DNA of 64,000 nt from Orychophragmus violaceus (taxonomy: Eukaryota; Streptophyta; Magnoliopsida; Brassicales; Brassicaceae). Below, one piece after another: positions 1-10,411 of the stretch (positions are counted from its first letter, which is position 1; each line of letters opens with the position of its first letter). The stretch lies in NCBI GenBank assembly GCA_030180135.1, contig CM058236.1, positions 56,571,728 to 56,635,727 of the forward strand, given 5' to 3'. The notes under the pieces are model-generated. The model worked only from the letters and a program-made list of their open reading frames with translations, was not told the origin of the DNA and did not search any database. The translations under genes were made by a program, and so were the position numbers.

Positions 1-1218
1 TTTAAGTGTGTTCAGAGCCGAGAGAAACAGGCAGAATCGCACTGCATCGATCGACATGCATTGGTCGACACAGTTGCGATTTACGGTTAGCCGATTCGAT
101 TGCGGTTCAGACACCGGTTATTTAAATAACCGCGAGCATATTCGCCGTGCATCGATCGACACCCTAGTGGCATCGATTGACACAGGGCGACAACAGGTAC
201 GTGTTCTGCAACTTTTCGGACTGTTCTTCAGATTTGATTACTTTTCTCACCAATCCTGAGCTTGATTACACTGGGGACAGTGTAGTTTAAGTGTGGGGGA
301 GGTCGCTACTGACGCACGCTTTTGTTTTCTTAGAGTCAGTCCTTTGTTTTTCAAAATTGTTTTATTGAGTCCAAATCTGTATGAAACTATGATTTTTCGA
401 GGAAATTTTTCGCTTGAACAAGAACTAAGTGACCATTGGACAGACTTGTAGAGCCTCTATGACTATTAGAAAACTCAGACACGGATCAGCCTACTGAGGA
501 CACCCACATCGCTTCAGGTATCAGAGGATCCTTTTACTGACTTCAAACTTAATACTGACTTAATTTCTCACCTAAGGGCTTGGTATACCTCGAGTCGGAC
601 TCCTTTGTTAGTTCTGACACAGCCTGTTAACCTGTCCTATTTGGTTCCCTTCTCCCCTTCCATAAAGTAAAAAAAAAAAAAAGAGAAGTAAACTGAGGAT
701 GAGTTAGTAACTCCGAAGTGGTCACGGGAGTGGTAGCTACCACTATTACCTCCTGTGCGATCCATGGAATGTGTCCAAAGTACACCCCAAAACGGGAAGA
801 ACACTGATAAAAGAAATAAAATGATACCCAGTGGGGAAAAATCAGTTGTTAAGGAAGGGAAAAGAGAAGAAAGGGATCAGAGAAAGATAGTATGGTGGTC
901 TAGAGCTGACAAGGTAAGAGTCCATGTGCCCTTTGATCGATACTCCTTAGGTGAGACCGCACTTAAATACTTGCAGAAGTCAGTAGGGAGAATTTGAATG
1001 CTTGAATGTGATTGTGGAGTTTACTTGGGACTGTTGCTAAGTGTGGGGGAAGTATATTGTGGTCTTGAGTTCTGTAGGAAAGTTTTCAGTGGATTACTAA
1101 GTGAATGCGAGTGCGAAAGTTCCTAGGACGAAATGAGTTTCTGAGTTTTCAAACCTCTTTTCTCATACTTTGGTTCTTTACTTGCTTGAGGGCAAGCAAG
1201 AGCTAAGTGTGGGGGAGT
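1..1218 (+). mobile_element. Pol-less gypsy-type element A, 3' part of internal region
   Basis: This stretch aligns by eye, almost base for base, with 63023-64000, so the window holds two copies of one family. Here we see only the 3' end of the internal region, which runs directly into an LTR at 1219. It has no long coding frame and no reverse transcriptase motif. Paired TCGATCGA-type motifs lie at 47-180. The string AAGTGTGGGGGAG appears near 287, 1038 and 1204, the last abutting the LTR as a polypurine tract. The family resembles Athila-like gypsy derivatives. Membership is inferred from the tRNA-Asp primer site and the gag-like frame of copy B. Confidence 0.8.
1204..1218 (+). other. Polypurine tract (plus-strand primer) of gypsy-type element A
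   Basis: The purine-rich AAGTGTGGGGGAGT directly abuts the TG of the LTR, the expected place for the plus-strand priming tract. Near-identical copies lie about 170 and 920 bp upstream. Confidence 0.75.
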
Positions 1219-2424
1219 TGATATACCATGGATTTTAGGGATTTTAACCATGGTATATGTCTTTGTTATCGAGTCTTTCTATGTGTTTTGGAGTCTTTTT
1301 AGGTGTTTACAGGTTTAAGGACATCTGGAGCCTAATTGGACGTTTTGGGAGCATTTGGAGCAATTCTGCACTATTTAGAGACTTCACAGAGTTCACTGGC
1401 TGCGAAATCGCCCTGCATCGGTCGATGCAGTGTGTGCATCGGTCGATGCAGTGCATCGGTCGATACAGTATGTGCATCGGTCGATGCAAGGTGATTCATG
1501 CGCACAAAAATCCAGAAATTACAGTTTTTGCCCAGAAACTTTCCAGACTTGCAAAAAGGCCCCAGCCGACTTTAGACCATTATATTAGGGTTTTTAAGCC
1601 ATTGTTTAAGCAACGCTTTACAGAAGTTTTATTTTATTTTCAGAGAGAGTTAGGGGCTGATCCTGTTCTCGAAAGAGACTTGATTTTGAACCCCAGTTCT
1701 TTATTCTGTTTTATGATATTTGGTTTTCTATTCATGATGTCTTCTGTTTCGATGAACATGTCTGAGTAGTTTACTTTTTAGGTTTAGGGATTCTCACAAG
1801 GGATTTCATGGAATTATAGGTTGATCGATCTGTTAGGGATTCATACTTTCTAGTTCTTCGTCTAGGATTGTTCTTAATGCTTAATCTGAACTGGCCACTT
1901 AGATTATTGATGTTAGGTTGATTGATGCAACGACAGTTGGTTAATTAACTAGAAAGAACCTAGATGAGCAATTAAATTACTCGCAAAGGAATTTGGTTAA
2001 ATTGAATTGTGAACATATCGATCTTGGAATTAAAGCTGGTTTAATCTGTTAGTAATTGCAAAGGAATTTGGATTGCTGCACTTAGACTTAGAGAATTCTC
2101 TCAACGACAGTTGGTTAGTTCTACATCTGTGTTTGAGTTCTAGAACAGTTCTTAATTAGATCCCGCTTGATTGATTGCCTGTGTTCCTGATTTCTTGAGA
2201 ATTCCCTAGACTTAACACCTTCGCTTTCTTGCTCACACTCCTGCTACTTGATTTACTTTTCTGTTGTTTGATTTACTGCTTTCCCATATTGCTTTCTCCT
2301 AGTTTTAACTTGATCGTTCTAAATCTATCGTTGACCGGAGTCCCTATGGATTCGATACCCTAAGTACTACATTGACATTACTGTGCACTTGCAGTTAGTA
2401 TAGGGATTAAAACTCGACCTATCA
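1219..2424 (+). repeat. 3' LTR of gypsy-type element A (1206 bp)
   Basis: It starts TGATATACCATGG and ends GACCTATCA, giving canonical TG...CA ends. It matches the 1172-bp LTR at 60267-61438 in start, end and internal order. Just inside the 5' edge ATACCATGG is followed by its inverse CCATGGTAT, a short hairpin. Four TCGGTCGA-type motifs lie at 1418, 1439, 1456 and 1477. A host duplication GGGAC may follow at 2425, but the 5' end of this copy lies outside the window. The 170-residue open frame over 1257-1769 is not conserved in the other LTR and is not taken as a gene. Confidence 0.9.
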
Positions 2425-2806
2425 GGGACAAATTTTTTTGGTTCCCCCCATGTTTTTACTCTTAACTCTAAACTTTCTTTTTTTTCTTTAGCCAAAATTA
2501 CAGATCTAATTCTCCCACTCTCTCTTCTTCCTTCTTGCATGTTCATCATCTTGGCTCGATTTTGCATTTTCACTCAATTACTCAATCTTATCTCCAAATC
2601 GACACCCTAATTTGATTCTTAGTTGCCTGGGAATCTTGGGTTATCGATAATTTCCCAAACGAAGCAAAAATAGACATCAAAGGTAAATCTGAGTTAGAAT
2701 CATCTTTCAGAATTATATTTCATAATAATATTTTCTTGTTATTGTCTCTTTTGTTGATTGATATGGTTTAATTTGAGTGTATGTGGAGCTGTGGTGTTGT
2801 TTTAAG
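2425..2806 (+). other. 5' flank of the CACTA transposase gene
   Basis: About 380 bp lies between the gypsy LTR and the first transposase codon. It contains pyrimidine-rich, leader-like sequence with a short stretch that reads like an intron. I see no CACTA terminal inverted repeat, so the left end of the host CACTA element was lost or lies left of the gypsy insertion, outside the window. Confidence 0.4.
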
Positions 2807-3258
2807 ATGGATAAGACTTGGGTTTGGCATCCAAGGTATGAAATTGTTTATTCTTTACTTGGATTTTTGAAGTAAAACTTTTTGCAGAATTCTATATAGA
2901 AGTTTGTAATGTTTGTTTGTTACAGGGCTAGCCTTGAGTATCAGATAGGAGCAACTAATTTTGTGCATGCATCAGCAACAAGTCTGGGTAACCCAAGTGT
3001 CATATTATGTCCCTGCATAGACTGTCAGAATTTGTGTCATCAGGCGACAGATACAGTGGTAGATCATCTAGTGATTAGGGGCATGGATGAGAAATACAAG
3101 AGGAAACCGTGTTGGAGAAAGCATGGGGATATTAGAACTGCTAAGTCATCTGAAGATCCGAGGTCTGAGTTTGAAGCTTTTGATTTGATTAGGACAGCCT
3201 TTTTTGATGGTGAGTCACAGCCTAGTAGCCACAGTGAAGATCATAATGATGATGTTGA
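2807..3258 (+). pseudogene. CACTA (En/Spm) TNP2-type transposase, N-terminal exons, interrupted by copia
   Basis: The gene starts MDKTWVWHPR, splices after 2835 (AAG/GTATG) and resumes at 2926 (CAG/GGCTAG). The next residues, with ILCPCIDC and a following HLVIRGM, match the transposase-associated domain found at the N-terminus of plant TNP2 proteins. An acidic Asp/Glu/Ser tail follows. The frame is cut at 3258 by a copia element and resumes at 11088. TNP2 is the DDE-type protein that cuts and moves CACTA transposons. Nonsense codons downstream show the copy is dead. Identification rests on motif recognition, not on a database search. Confidence 0.85.
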
Positions 3259-3936
3259 TGAAGGAATGTTTAGTTGATCCTGATTCAATTCTCTGATTCA
3301 TATCATCCTAAACATGCTGATCTAGGTTCTTCTCGAATAGAAACAATTGATGATCTCACCTTTTACCTGTTTGTTGCAGCGGAAGGAGATAGAACAGGTC
3401 AGAGATCAGAGAAACACCGAGAGATGAATCCTCCAAAGGTTCACACACGCGATCACAGAAAACGGCTGCTAGACCACCAGGAACTCGGCGCAGAGAGAGA
3501 GAGAGAGTTTTCGGCTGAGGTGCTAGGGTTAATTGTTCTGAACTCGAGTTTTATCTCATAAAACTTGTCCGGTTCCGTTTGGGCCATTTGGCCCAAACAC
3601 CAATTAACTCGACGGTATTCGCGCACTGTGTCGACCGACACACCTTGTGTATCGATCGACACAGAGTGGCTAAACCGTTTTATTCTCTCTAAGTACAGTA
3701 AATGCCTAGCACTTTTACCGTACTTCTGCTAAACCGTTCCTACACATTTTCCTGTTAGCTTAGGCGTGTGACCCATATAGGATCATATAATAAAGGCAAT
3801 AAGTCCAAGACTTATAGATCATGAGCGGACTCTAGCAAGCCATCATGACCCCCAGTATTATATGACTTATGTCTGATCATTGACATACTCTTACTTTCTA
3901 GAGACAGTACCGAGATTACTGGACACAATTCCAACA
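3259..3936 (-). repeat. 3' LTR of copia 1
   Basis: The 678-bp repeat runs TGAAGGAATG to ATTCCAACA on the plus strand. It holds two palindromic motifs whose cores start at 3631 and 3652, 21 bp apart. Confidence 0.97.
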
Positions 3937-3949
3937 ATCTCCCACTTGT
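3937..3949 (-). other. Polypurine tract of copia 1
   Basis: On the minus strand ACAAGTGGGAGAT ends exactly at the LTR. The identical string abuts the 3' LTR of copia 2 (56737-56749), showing that the two are related families. Confidence 0.85.
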
Positions 3950-4787
3950 ACTGGAATCTCTGTATTCATAATCCTTTTGTCACAATATCTCGATTAGTCA
4001 TAAGGCAAGATTGGTGTCATCCTTATAAAGCCTAATCTTGTTCATCGGACTCTGATTCGATACTGACAATCCAAACGACTCGGGACAGTCCGTTTGAGCA
4101 TGGCCATGCATTTTCCAGTATTCAAATCTCCGATTGGCCTAGAGATATTCACTCCATTTATATTGGAGAGACAAATTCCGTCTTGTTCCATCACTGTAAA
4201 CTACTCATTTCATAATGTACCCAAACAAGGTCCTTATAACTATCGCAGAACGATAGCGTTAGACAATGATCAAAGTGCATCAGTCCATGTGCAGTCACAT
4301 GCATGCGAACTCAGGTCTAAGGACTATACTCTATAGTCGTAGTAAGAATCTCTTATGACACAGATATAAATATCCTGAAGAGTTCTTATAAGCGGGTCTT
4401 GTCCGGTCGTATGTTCCCAAACATACACCTATGTACTGACTTTGATGCCGCGCATCTATGACACACTGAGACTTTGTCATAAGTCACGTACCAATCCAGT
4501 CTCACACGGTTGTTGGTGTTCCAGTTTCAACAACCTTCGACTAGGGACGGGATGATATAAAACATCTATCAAATATAGGGTCTCATGATCAAGCTAAATG
4601 ACTTCGATGACTCAAGATCAAGTCATTTACTTCGATGACCTATAAAATGGTTCATATCACTTTGGAACGATTATTTCATCACAGTTAAAATAATCTTGAA
4701 ATAATAATTTCATTAAACATAAGAATGTTTTACAAGAACATATCAAATAACTAAATAAAAGCCCTCAAACTTCCACTCAAATTTAGA
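3950..4787 (-). other. 3' non-coding segment of copia 1
   Basis: About 840 bp lies between the pol stop and the polypurine tract with no coding frame. Parts resemble the corresponding region of copia 2 before its 3' LTR (roughly 56090-56740, opposite strand). Confidence 0.7.
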
Positions 4788-7601
4788 TTACATTTCTATG
4801 TCTCTAATGCCTACAGCTTCAGTCAGAAACTCGAGCTTAGGCCTTGGGAGTGGCTTTGTCAACGGATCAGCGACGTTATCATCTGTCTGAACTCGGCTGA
4901 TCTTGACTTCCTTTCTATTAATGATGTCACGTATCAAGTGAAATCTTCTTAGAACATGCTTGGATTTCTGGTGTGATCTTGGTTCCTTTGCCTGAGCTAT
5001 AGCACCATTGTTGTCACAAAACAGTGCCAGAGGCTCAGCCGCATCTGGTATCACACCTAGTTCAATAATGAACTTTCGTATCCAAACAGCTTCCTTCGCA
5101 GCTTCTGAGGCGGCGATATATTCAGCTTCTGTAGTGGAATCAGCAACGGTGTCTTGCTTGGAGCTTCTCCAACTGATTGCACCGCCATTCAGACAAAAGA
5201 TATAACCGGACTGTGACCGGAAATCATCTTGGTCTGTCTGGAAACTTGCGTCAGTGAATCCACTGACTTTAAGCACATCACTTCCACCGTACACTAAGAA
5301 CTTATCCTTAGTATGTCTTAGATACTTCAAGATATTCTTTACGGCAATCCAATGGTTTTCACCTGGATTTGACTGGTATCTACTCGTCATGCTCAATGCA
5401 TAAGCAACATCAGGACGAGTACAGATCATGGCATACATGACAGATCCTATTGCAGATGCATAAGGAATATTCTTCATGCGCTCAAGCTCAGCAGCCGTCG
5501 TAGGGCTCTGCTTCTTGCTTAGCGTTGTGCCATGTACCATTGGCGTGAAGCCCTTCTTGGAATCCTTCATGCTGAATCTTTGTAGGACTTTGTCAATGTA
5601 TGAATCTTGACACAAGCCTATCAGCCTTCTAGATCTATCCCGGTAGATCCTGATTCCAAGAACGTATGCGGCTTCACCCATGTCTTTCATGGAAAAACAA
5701 CTTCCAATCCAGTCCTTTACGGACTTCAGCATTGGAACGTCGTTTCCGAGAAGCAGTATGTCATCGACATACAGAATAAGAAATACAATCTTGCTCCCAC
5801 TAGATTTCTTATACACGCATTGTTCTTCTTCGTTTCTGATGAAGTCAAATTGCTTGATCGCTTCATCAAAACGAAGATTCCAGCTCCTCGATGCTTGCTT
5901 CAATCCATAAATGGATTTATGAAGCTTGCATACTTTTCCAGCATTCTTTGGATCTATGTAACCGTCAGGTTGTGTCATATACACATCCTCTTCCAGAATA
6001 CCATTCAGGAAGGCGGTTTTCACGTCCATCTGCCAAATTTCATAATCATGAAAAGCTGCAGTTGCTAGTAGAATCCGAATAGATTTCATCATAGCCACTG
6101 GTGAATAGGTTTCATCGTAATCCACACCGTGAACTTGTCTGAAACCTTTTGCCACCAACCTGGCTTTATAAATCTGGACATTTCCATCCACGTCAATCTT
6201 CTTCTTGAAGATCCATTTGCACTCGATGGCTTTTACACCAGCGGGTAAGTCAACCAACGAAAACACTTGGTTGACCGACATGGAGTCCATTTCGGAATCA
6301 GTGGCCTTGCGCCACTTAGAGGAATCTGGGCCCATCATGGCTTGATTGAAGTTCGATGGTTCATCACCATCAATGATCAAAAGATCATGACAGTCAGTCA
6401 CGAGGAATCCTTGATATCTCTCGGGTTCGTGACGGATCCTCCCGGATCTTCGAACTTCAGGTACTACAGGTTCAGGCTCTACAATTTCTTGTAGGTCCTC
6501 CTGCTGCTCTTCCTCATTAGGTTGAGCAGTATCCTGTTCATCTTGAATTTCTTCAAGCAGTACCTTACTCCCACTGTCTTTCTTAGAGAGAAACTCCCTC
6601 TCAAGAAAGTTACAATCCCGGGCTACAAAGATCTTGTTCTCGGAACGTAGATAGAAGTAATAAGCCTTGGTTTCCCGTGGATAACCAATGAAGTAGCATT
6701 TGTCAGATTTTGGTGTAAGCTTGTCTGAGATCAATCTCTTGACATAGGCTTCACAACCCCAAATTCTGAGATAAGACAGCACTGGAGCTTCTCCAGTCCA
6801 TAATTCATATGGTGTCTTTGCTACTGCTTTCGATGGCGCTCTATTTAGAGTGAACACTGCTGTTAGCAGAGCATATCCCCAAAGGGATATTGGAAGGTCT
6901 GTGTGACTCATCATAGATCGAACCATATCCAATAAGGTCCGATTTCTCCTTTCAGACACACCATTCCATTGAGGTGTTCCGGGAGGAGTGAGTTGGGATA
7001 CGATCCCACACTCTCTTAGATGATCACTGAATTCTTGGCTTAAGTATTCTCCTCCTCGGTCGGACCGAAGAGCCTTAATGCTTTTGCCAAGTTGGTTCTG
7101 TACTTCATTTTGGAATTCTCTGAACTTCTCAAAAGATTCAGACTTATGTTTCATTAGATAAACATATCCATACCTACTGAAATCATCAGTAAAGGTAATG
7201 AAGTACTGATAGTTTCCTCTTGCATTTGTGGACATTGGGCCACACACATCAGTGTGTATCAGGCCCAATAAGTCACTGGCCCTCTCGTTAGGTTTATTAA
7301 AGGGGGCCCGTGTCATTTTGCCCATCATGCAGGATTCGCATTTCTCACATGACTCAAAGTCAAATGAGCCAAGAAGTCCATTCGAATGGAGCCTCTTGAT
7401 GCGTTTCTCGCTGATGTGCCCTAAACGACAATGCCATAGAAACGTTCGGTTCTCCTCATTAGGTTTGAACCGTTTGGTATTAATGTTATAAATTGGCGCG
7501 GATTGATCGAGTATGTAAAGCCCATTCATAAGAGGGGCAGAACCATAGAAAAAATTGTTGCGATTGAAGGAACATAATTTATTCTTAACTGAAAAAATCA
7601 T
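4788..7601 (-). CDS. Copia 1 pol polyprotein: integrase, reverse transcriptase, RNase H
   Basis: The 937-residue frame carries the whole copia enzymatic set. The HHCC zinc motif of integrase is at H57, H62, C88 and C91. The catalytic triad is D118, D181, E217 with D-D35E spacing. Reverse transcriptase spans about 440-680 with YVDD at 611-614. RNase H has D784, TTEAE around 823-827 and D863. No internal stop is seen. The first Met is probably not a true start. The frame overlaps the end of gag-protease by 17 bp in another phase, and a T6 run there (T5 would keep one frame) suggests a one-base insertion. Copia elements normally have one gag-pol frame, so this is most likely a recent disabling mutation. 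Confidence 0.95.
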   Translation of the reverse strand: MIFSVKNKLCSFNRNNFFYGSAPLMNGLYILDQSAPIYNINTKRFKPNEENRTFLWHCRLGHISEKRIKRLHSNGLLGSFDFESCEKCESCMMGKMTRAPFNKPNERASDLLGLIHTDVCGPMSTNARGNYQYFITFTDDFSRYGYVYLMKHKSESFEKFREFQNEVQNQLGKSIKALRSDRGGEYLSQEFSDHLRECGIVSQLTPPGTPQWNGVSERRNRTLLDMVRSMMSHTDLPISLWGYALLTAVFTLNRAPSKAVAKTPYELWTGEAPVLSYLRIWGCEAYVKRLISDKLTPKSDKCYFIGYPRETKAYYFYLRSENKIFVARDCNFLEREFLSKKDSGSKVLLEEIQDEQDTAQPNEEEQQEDLQEIVEPEPVVPEVRRSGRIRHEPERYQGFLVTDCHDLLIIDGDEPSNFNQAMMGPDSSKWRKATDSEMDSMSVNQVFSLVDLPAGVKAIECKWIFKKKIDVDGNVQIYKARLVAKGFRQVHGVDYDETYSPVAMMKSIRILLATAAFHDYEIWQMDVKTAFLNGILEEDVYMTQPDGYIDPKNAGKVCKLHKSIYGLKQASRSWNLRFDEAIKQFDFIRNEEEQCVYKKSSGSKIVFLILYVDDILLLGNDVPMLKSVKDWIGSCFSMKDMGEAAYVLGIRIYRDRSRRLIGLCQDSYIDKVLQRFSMKDSKKGFTPMVHGTTLSKKQSPTTAAELERMKNIPYASAIGSVMYAMICTRPDVAYALSMTSRYQSNPGENHWIAVKNILKYLRHTKDKFLVYGGSDVLKVSGFTDASFQTDQDDFRSQSGYIFCLNGGAISWRSSKQDTVADSTTEAEYIAASEAAKEAVWIRKFIIELGVIPDAAEPLALFCDNNGAIAQAKEPRSHQKSKHVLRRFHLIRDIINRKEVKISRVQTDDNVADPLTKPLPRPKLEFLTEAVGIRDIEM

Positions 7602-8766
7602 AACCTTCCAAATCCAACAAAGAAATTGAAATAATATTTCTGCTTATAGCAGGTACAAAATAACAATTATTGAGTTCTAAAATCAATCCCGAAGGTAAAG
7701 ACAACAAGTAAGTGCCTACAGCTAGTGCTGGAACTTTCGCTCCATTCCCAACTCGTAGCTCCACTTGTCCTTGCTTCAGCCTTCTACTGTTGCTGAGTGC
7801 CTGCATATTAGTACAAATATGAGCCCCACAACCAGTATCCATAACCCATGAGGTATTATCAGAAGTAGTTGTATTAACTTCTATAACAAAAATACCTGTT
7901 GAAGAAGTCTCAAAAGTCTTCTTCTTCAATTCCTTTAGACCTTCCTGGAATTTCTTACATTCTCTCCTCCAATGCCCTGGTTCTTTACAGAACCTGCATA
8001 TGTCAGTTGGCCCAGCCTTGGACTTGGGCTTGGGCTTTGGCGTGTCCTTGTCCGCGACTTGGACAGCCTTGGCCTTTCCCTTATCCTTAGCAGAGGATTT
8101 CTTAAACCCCTTGCCCTTCTGCACCATAAGCACATTGGGGTCCTTGGCGGTTTTCCTCAAATTGGGCTCCGCAGTCTTGAGCATTCCGTGAAGCTCAGGC
8201 AATGTCTTACTCAAGCCATGCATGTTAAAGTTCAGAATGAACTGATCATAGCTTGCAGGTAATGACTGCAGAATGATGTCGCAGGCAAGTTCCTGGCTGA
8301 TTGGGCAGTCGAGTTTCTGAAGATGATCGAGATAACCCATCATCTTCAAGACATGAGGACTCACTGCCGCATTCGCAGCCAACTTGCAGTCCAAGAGGTT
8401 CTTAACTGTTTGAAACCTCTCAGTCCTGGCCTGCTCCTGAAAAAGCGATTTCAGGCTTGCCATTATCTCGATGGGTGACAATACACTCTCGAACTGTTTT
8501 TGCAGCTCAGGAGTCATTGTCACCAACATCAGGCAATAGGCATCATTTTCATCTGACGAATGCTTTTCCCAAGCATTATGCAGAGTCCTGGCGGCATTGG
8601 CAGGAGGCCTCTCGGGGAGAGGATCACGAAGGACATAATCCTTCTTCTCCTGCTTGAGGACTAGCCTCAAGTTCCTTGACCACGTCAGGAAGTTCGTTCC
8701 AGTCAGCTTCTCCTTCTCGAGAACAGACCGGATCGAGAATGTGTTTTGTGTGCTTGTAGTAGTCAT
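7585..8766 (-). CDS. Copia 1 gag and protease
   Basis: The 393-residue protein has a capsid-like gag region (about 1-200), a basic Lys-rich linker, a CCHC zinc knuckle C-x2-C-x4-H-x4-C at 257-270, and an aspartic protease active site DTG at 310-312. It packages element RNA and processes the polyprotein. The start ATG follows a 1.6-kb leader. The first 200 residues align well with the gag of copia 2 (52709-53596), for example the shared segment IILQSLP. The frame ends just after the protease region because of the one-base shift described for pol. Confidence 0.93.
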   Translation of the reverse strand: MTTTSTQNTFSIRSVLEKEKLTGTNFLTWSRNLRLVLKQEKKDYVLRDPLPERPPANAARTLHNAWEKHSSDENDAYCLMLVTMTPELQKQFESVLSPIEIMASLKSLFQEQARTERFQTVKNLLDCKLAANAAVSPHVLKMMGYLDHLQKLDCPISQELACDIILQSLPASYDQFILNFNMHGLSKTLPELHGMLKTAEPNLRKTAKDPNVLMVQKGKGFKKSSAKDKGKAKAVQVADKDTPKPKPKSKAGPTDICRFCKEPGHWRRECKKFQEGLKELKKKTFETSSTGIFVIEVNTTTSDNTSWVMDTGCGAHICTNMQALSNSRRLKQGQVELRVGNGAKVPALAVGTYLLSLPSGLILELNNCYFVPAISRNIISISLLDLEGYDFFS

Positions 8767-10397
8767 AGCTGAAATATATAGATAAAAAGGTTATTAGTTA
8801 AAATGTTCAATATGATTAATCTCGTATTAAATTTAATATGATTAATCACGCATTATATTCAATAACATAAGTTACCCTCAATAGAATATAATGATTCCAA
8901 GATCCACATATAACTAAGATTAAAGTGGGCCACTGGCCGTCACCAAACCTTAGCTTATATCGGTAAGCCCTATATCGGCTAATTATATCCGTGATATAAC
9001 TCTTGGTTGTGAATCTGGGCCCGAGGCCCAATCCACTCTGATGTCTCAAGGCCCGGGACTCCCGATGGCCCAGTCAAGAAAACCAGACTATACAGTCATG
9101 TAATCATTAATGTCTGGGACTCCCAATGACATTTATGAATCACAAACCGTCTTATCCACGCAAAAGCAGACACCCTCACACTGTAAGGCCATGAATACAA
9201 TTGAATGGGCTTCGACAGCTGACATAGAATGGACAAGACATCCAACGCTTGATATTATTTGAGGTTCGTAGGTTTATTTAAAAATTCATTCCCAAAATAG
9301 AAGATTACTATTTCGGGAAACTTTCATTTTGGAAACCTACTATTTTGGAAACTTTCTAAAATTGGAAACTTTCTAAAACGGAAACTTTCTAACTTTAGAA
9401 ATTTCTTAAAATCCGAATCATGCAAATCTAGAAACTTCTATAAATTAAGAAACTTTCTAATTTCAAAATATCGGAAACTTTAATTTAAAATCGATTTATA
9501 TTCTTTATAAAATAAATTTTAAATTAATCTGAAGAAAGACTCAAATAATTGGCCCAATTGTTTTAACTTCTTGGCCCGAGGCCCAAGAATTGGTCCATGT
9601 CCAAGACATGACCCAATTGTCCAATTAAATGACATAACCGGTCTGGTTCATTAAAATTGGTCTAACCAAATTTTAATTACTACGATGACCACAATTGTCA
9701 ACCGGTTATTTACTAAACCGGATTTTCTCAATTTATTTGGTCCAACCAAATCAAATTAGAAAATCCTGGTTTAGGCATTAAATCCAATAATTCTTTCGAC
9801 ATTGGATTTCTTGTCCCGGTTTAACCAGACTTAATAAAATTATTAAATCTGTTTATTAAACCAGGACGAATTAATTTTAATCAAAATTAAACCGAGCCTT
9901 AAACCAACCATGTCGATCGATGAACCAACCGTGTCGATCGATCCATCACCCACATCGGTCGATGCTCTCAGCATCGATCCTGCATCGATCGTGCATCGAT
10001 CCTGTATCGATCGATGCTCTCACGCATGCACGGAACCGAGCCAAAACCCTAACCGTGTCGATCGATGTGCACCAACCGCATCGGTCGATGCACCAATATC
10101 GAACCTGCATCGATCCTGCATCGATCGATGCTTTCACGCGTTAACAGGGTTAGCCGATAGACTGTATCGACCGATCCATGCGATCGTATCGATCGATCCA
10201 TGCGATCGCAGTCGATACTGACTTATGAAAATCGCATTCCACCAAATCATATAGCTTGGTTTCTGCGATTTAATGTGTGTTTAGGTTTCAATTCTTGTTA
10301 CTTAAATGGTTTCTCTTATCAGTAGTTGATTCAAAACACTTTTAAACAAGAAAAACAATCCTAAACTTGAATCTAAACAAGAAAAACCAGAACCAAT
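8767..10397 (-). other. 5' leader of copia 1 (between primer site and gag)
   Basis: A long untranslated leader without a convincing frame. It includes stretches rich in GAAACTTTC repeats (about 9300-9480) and, at its start on the element's own strand, the densest cluster of TCGATCGA motifs in the window. Confidence 0.75.
9909..10216. repeat. Cluster of TCGATCGA/TCGGTCGA palindromic motifs in the copia 1 leader
   Basis: Cores start at 9913, 9934, 9955 (21-bp steps), then 9974, 9985, 9996 and 10007 (about 11-bp steps). A second group has cores near 10058, 10081, 10110, 10121, 10167 and 10189. Flanks are mostly TG or CA, giving units such as GTGTCGATCGATGC. The cluster lies about 180 bp inside the primer site. 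Confidence 0.9.
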
Positions 10398-10410
10398 GGC
10401 TCTGATACCA
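10398..10410 (-). other. Primer binding site of copia 1 (initiator tRNA-Met)
   Basis: The minus strand reads TGGTATCAGAGCC one base inside the 5' LTR. This is complementary to the 3' end of plant initiator tRNA-Met, the usual copia primer. Confidence 0.93.
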
Positions 10411-10411
10411 C

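Noticed and set aside
8..259. An 83-residue frame with SID repeats at the window start
   Set aside because: The peptide repeats come from the palindromic DNA motif, and the homologous region in copy B is not an equivalent coding frame.
1257..1769. A 170-residue open frame across the gypsy-type LTR
   Set aside because: It is not kept open in the second LTR copy, and part of it is only the repeated TCGGTCGA motif read as codons.
5008..6494. Plus-strand frames of 60-150 residues opposite copia 1 pol
   Set aside because: They are antisense shadows of a long, domain-complete polyprotein.
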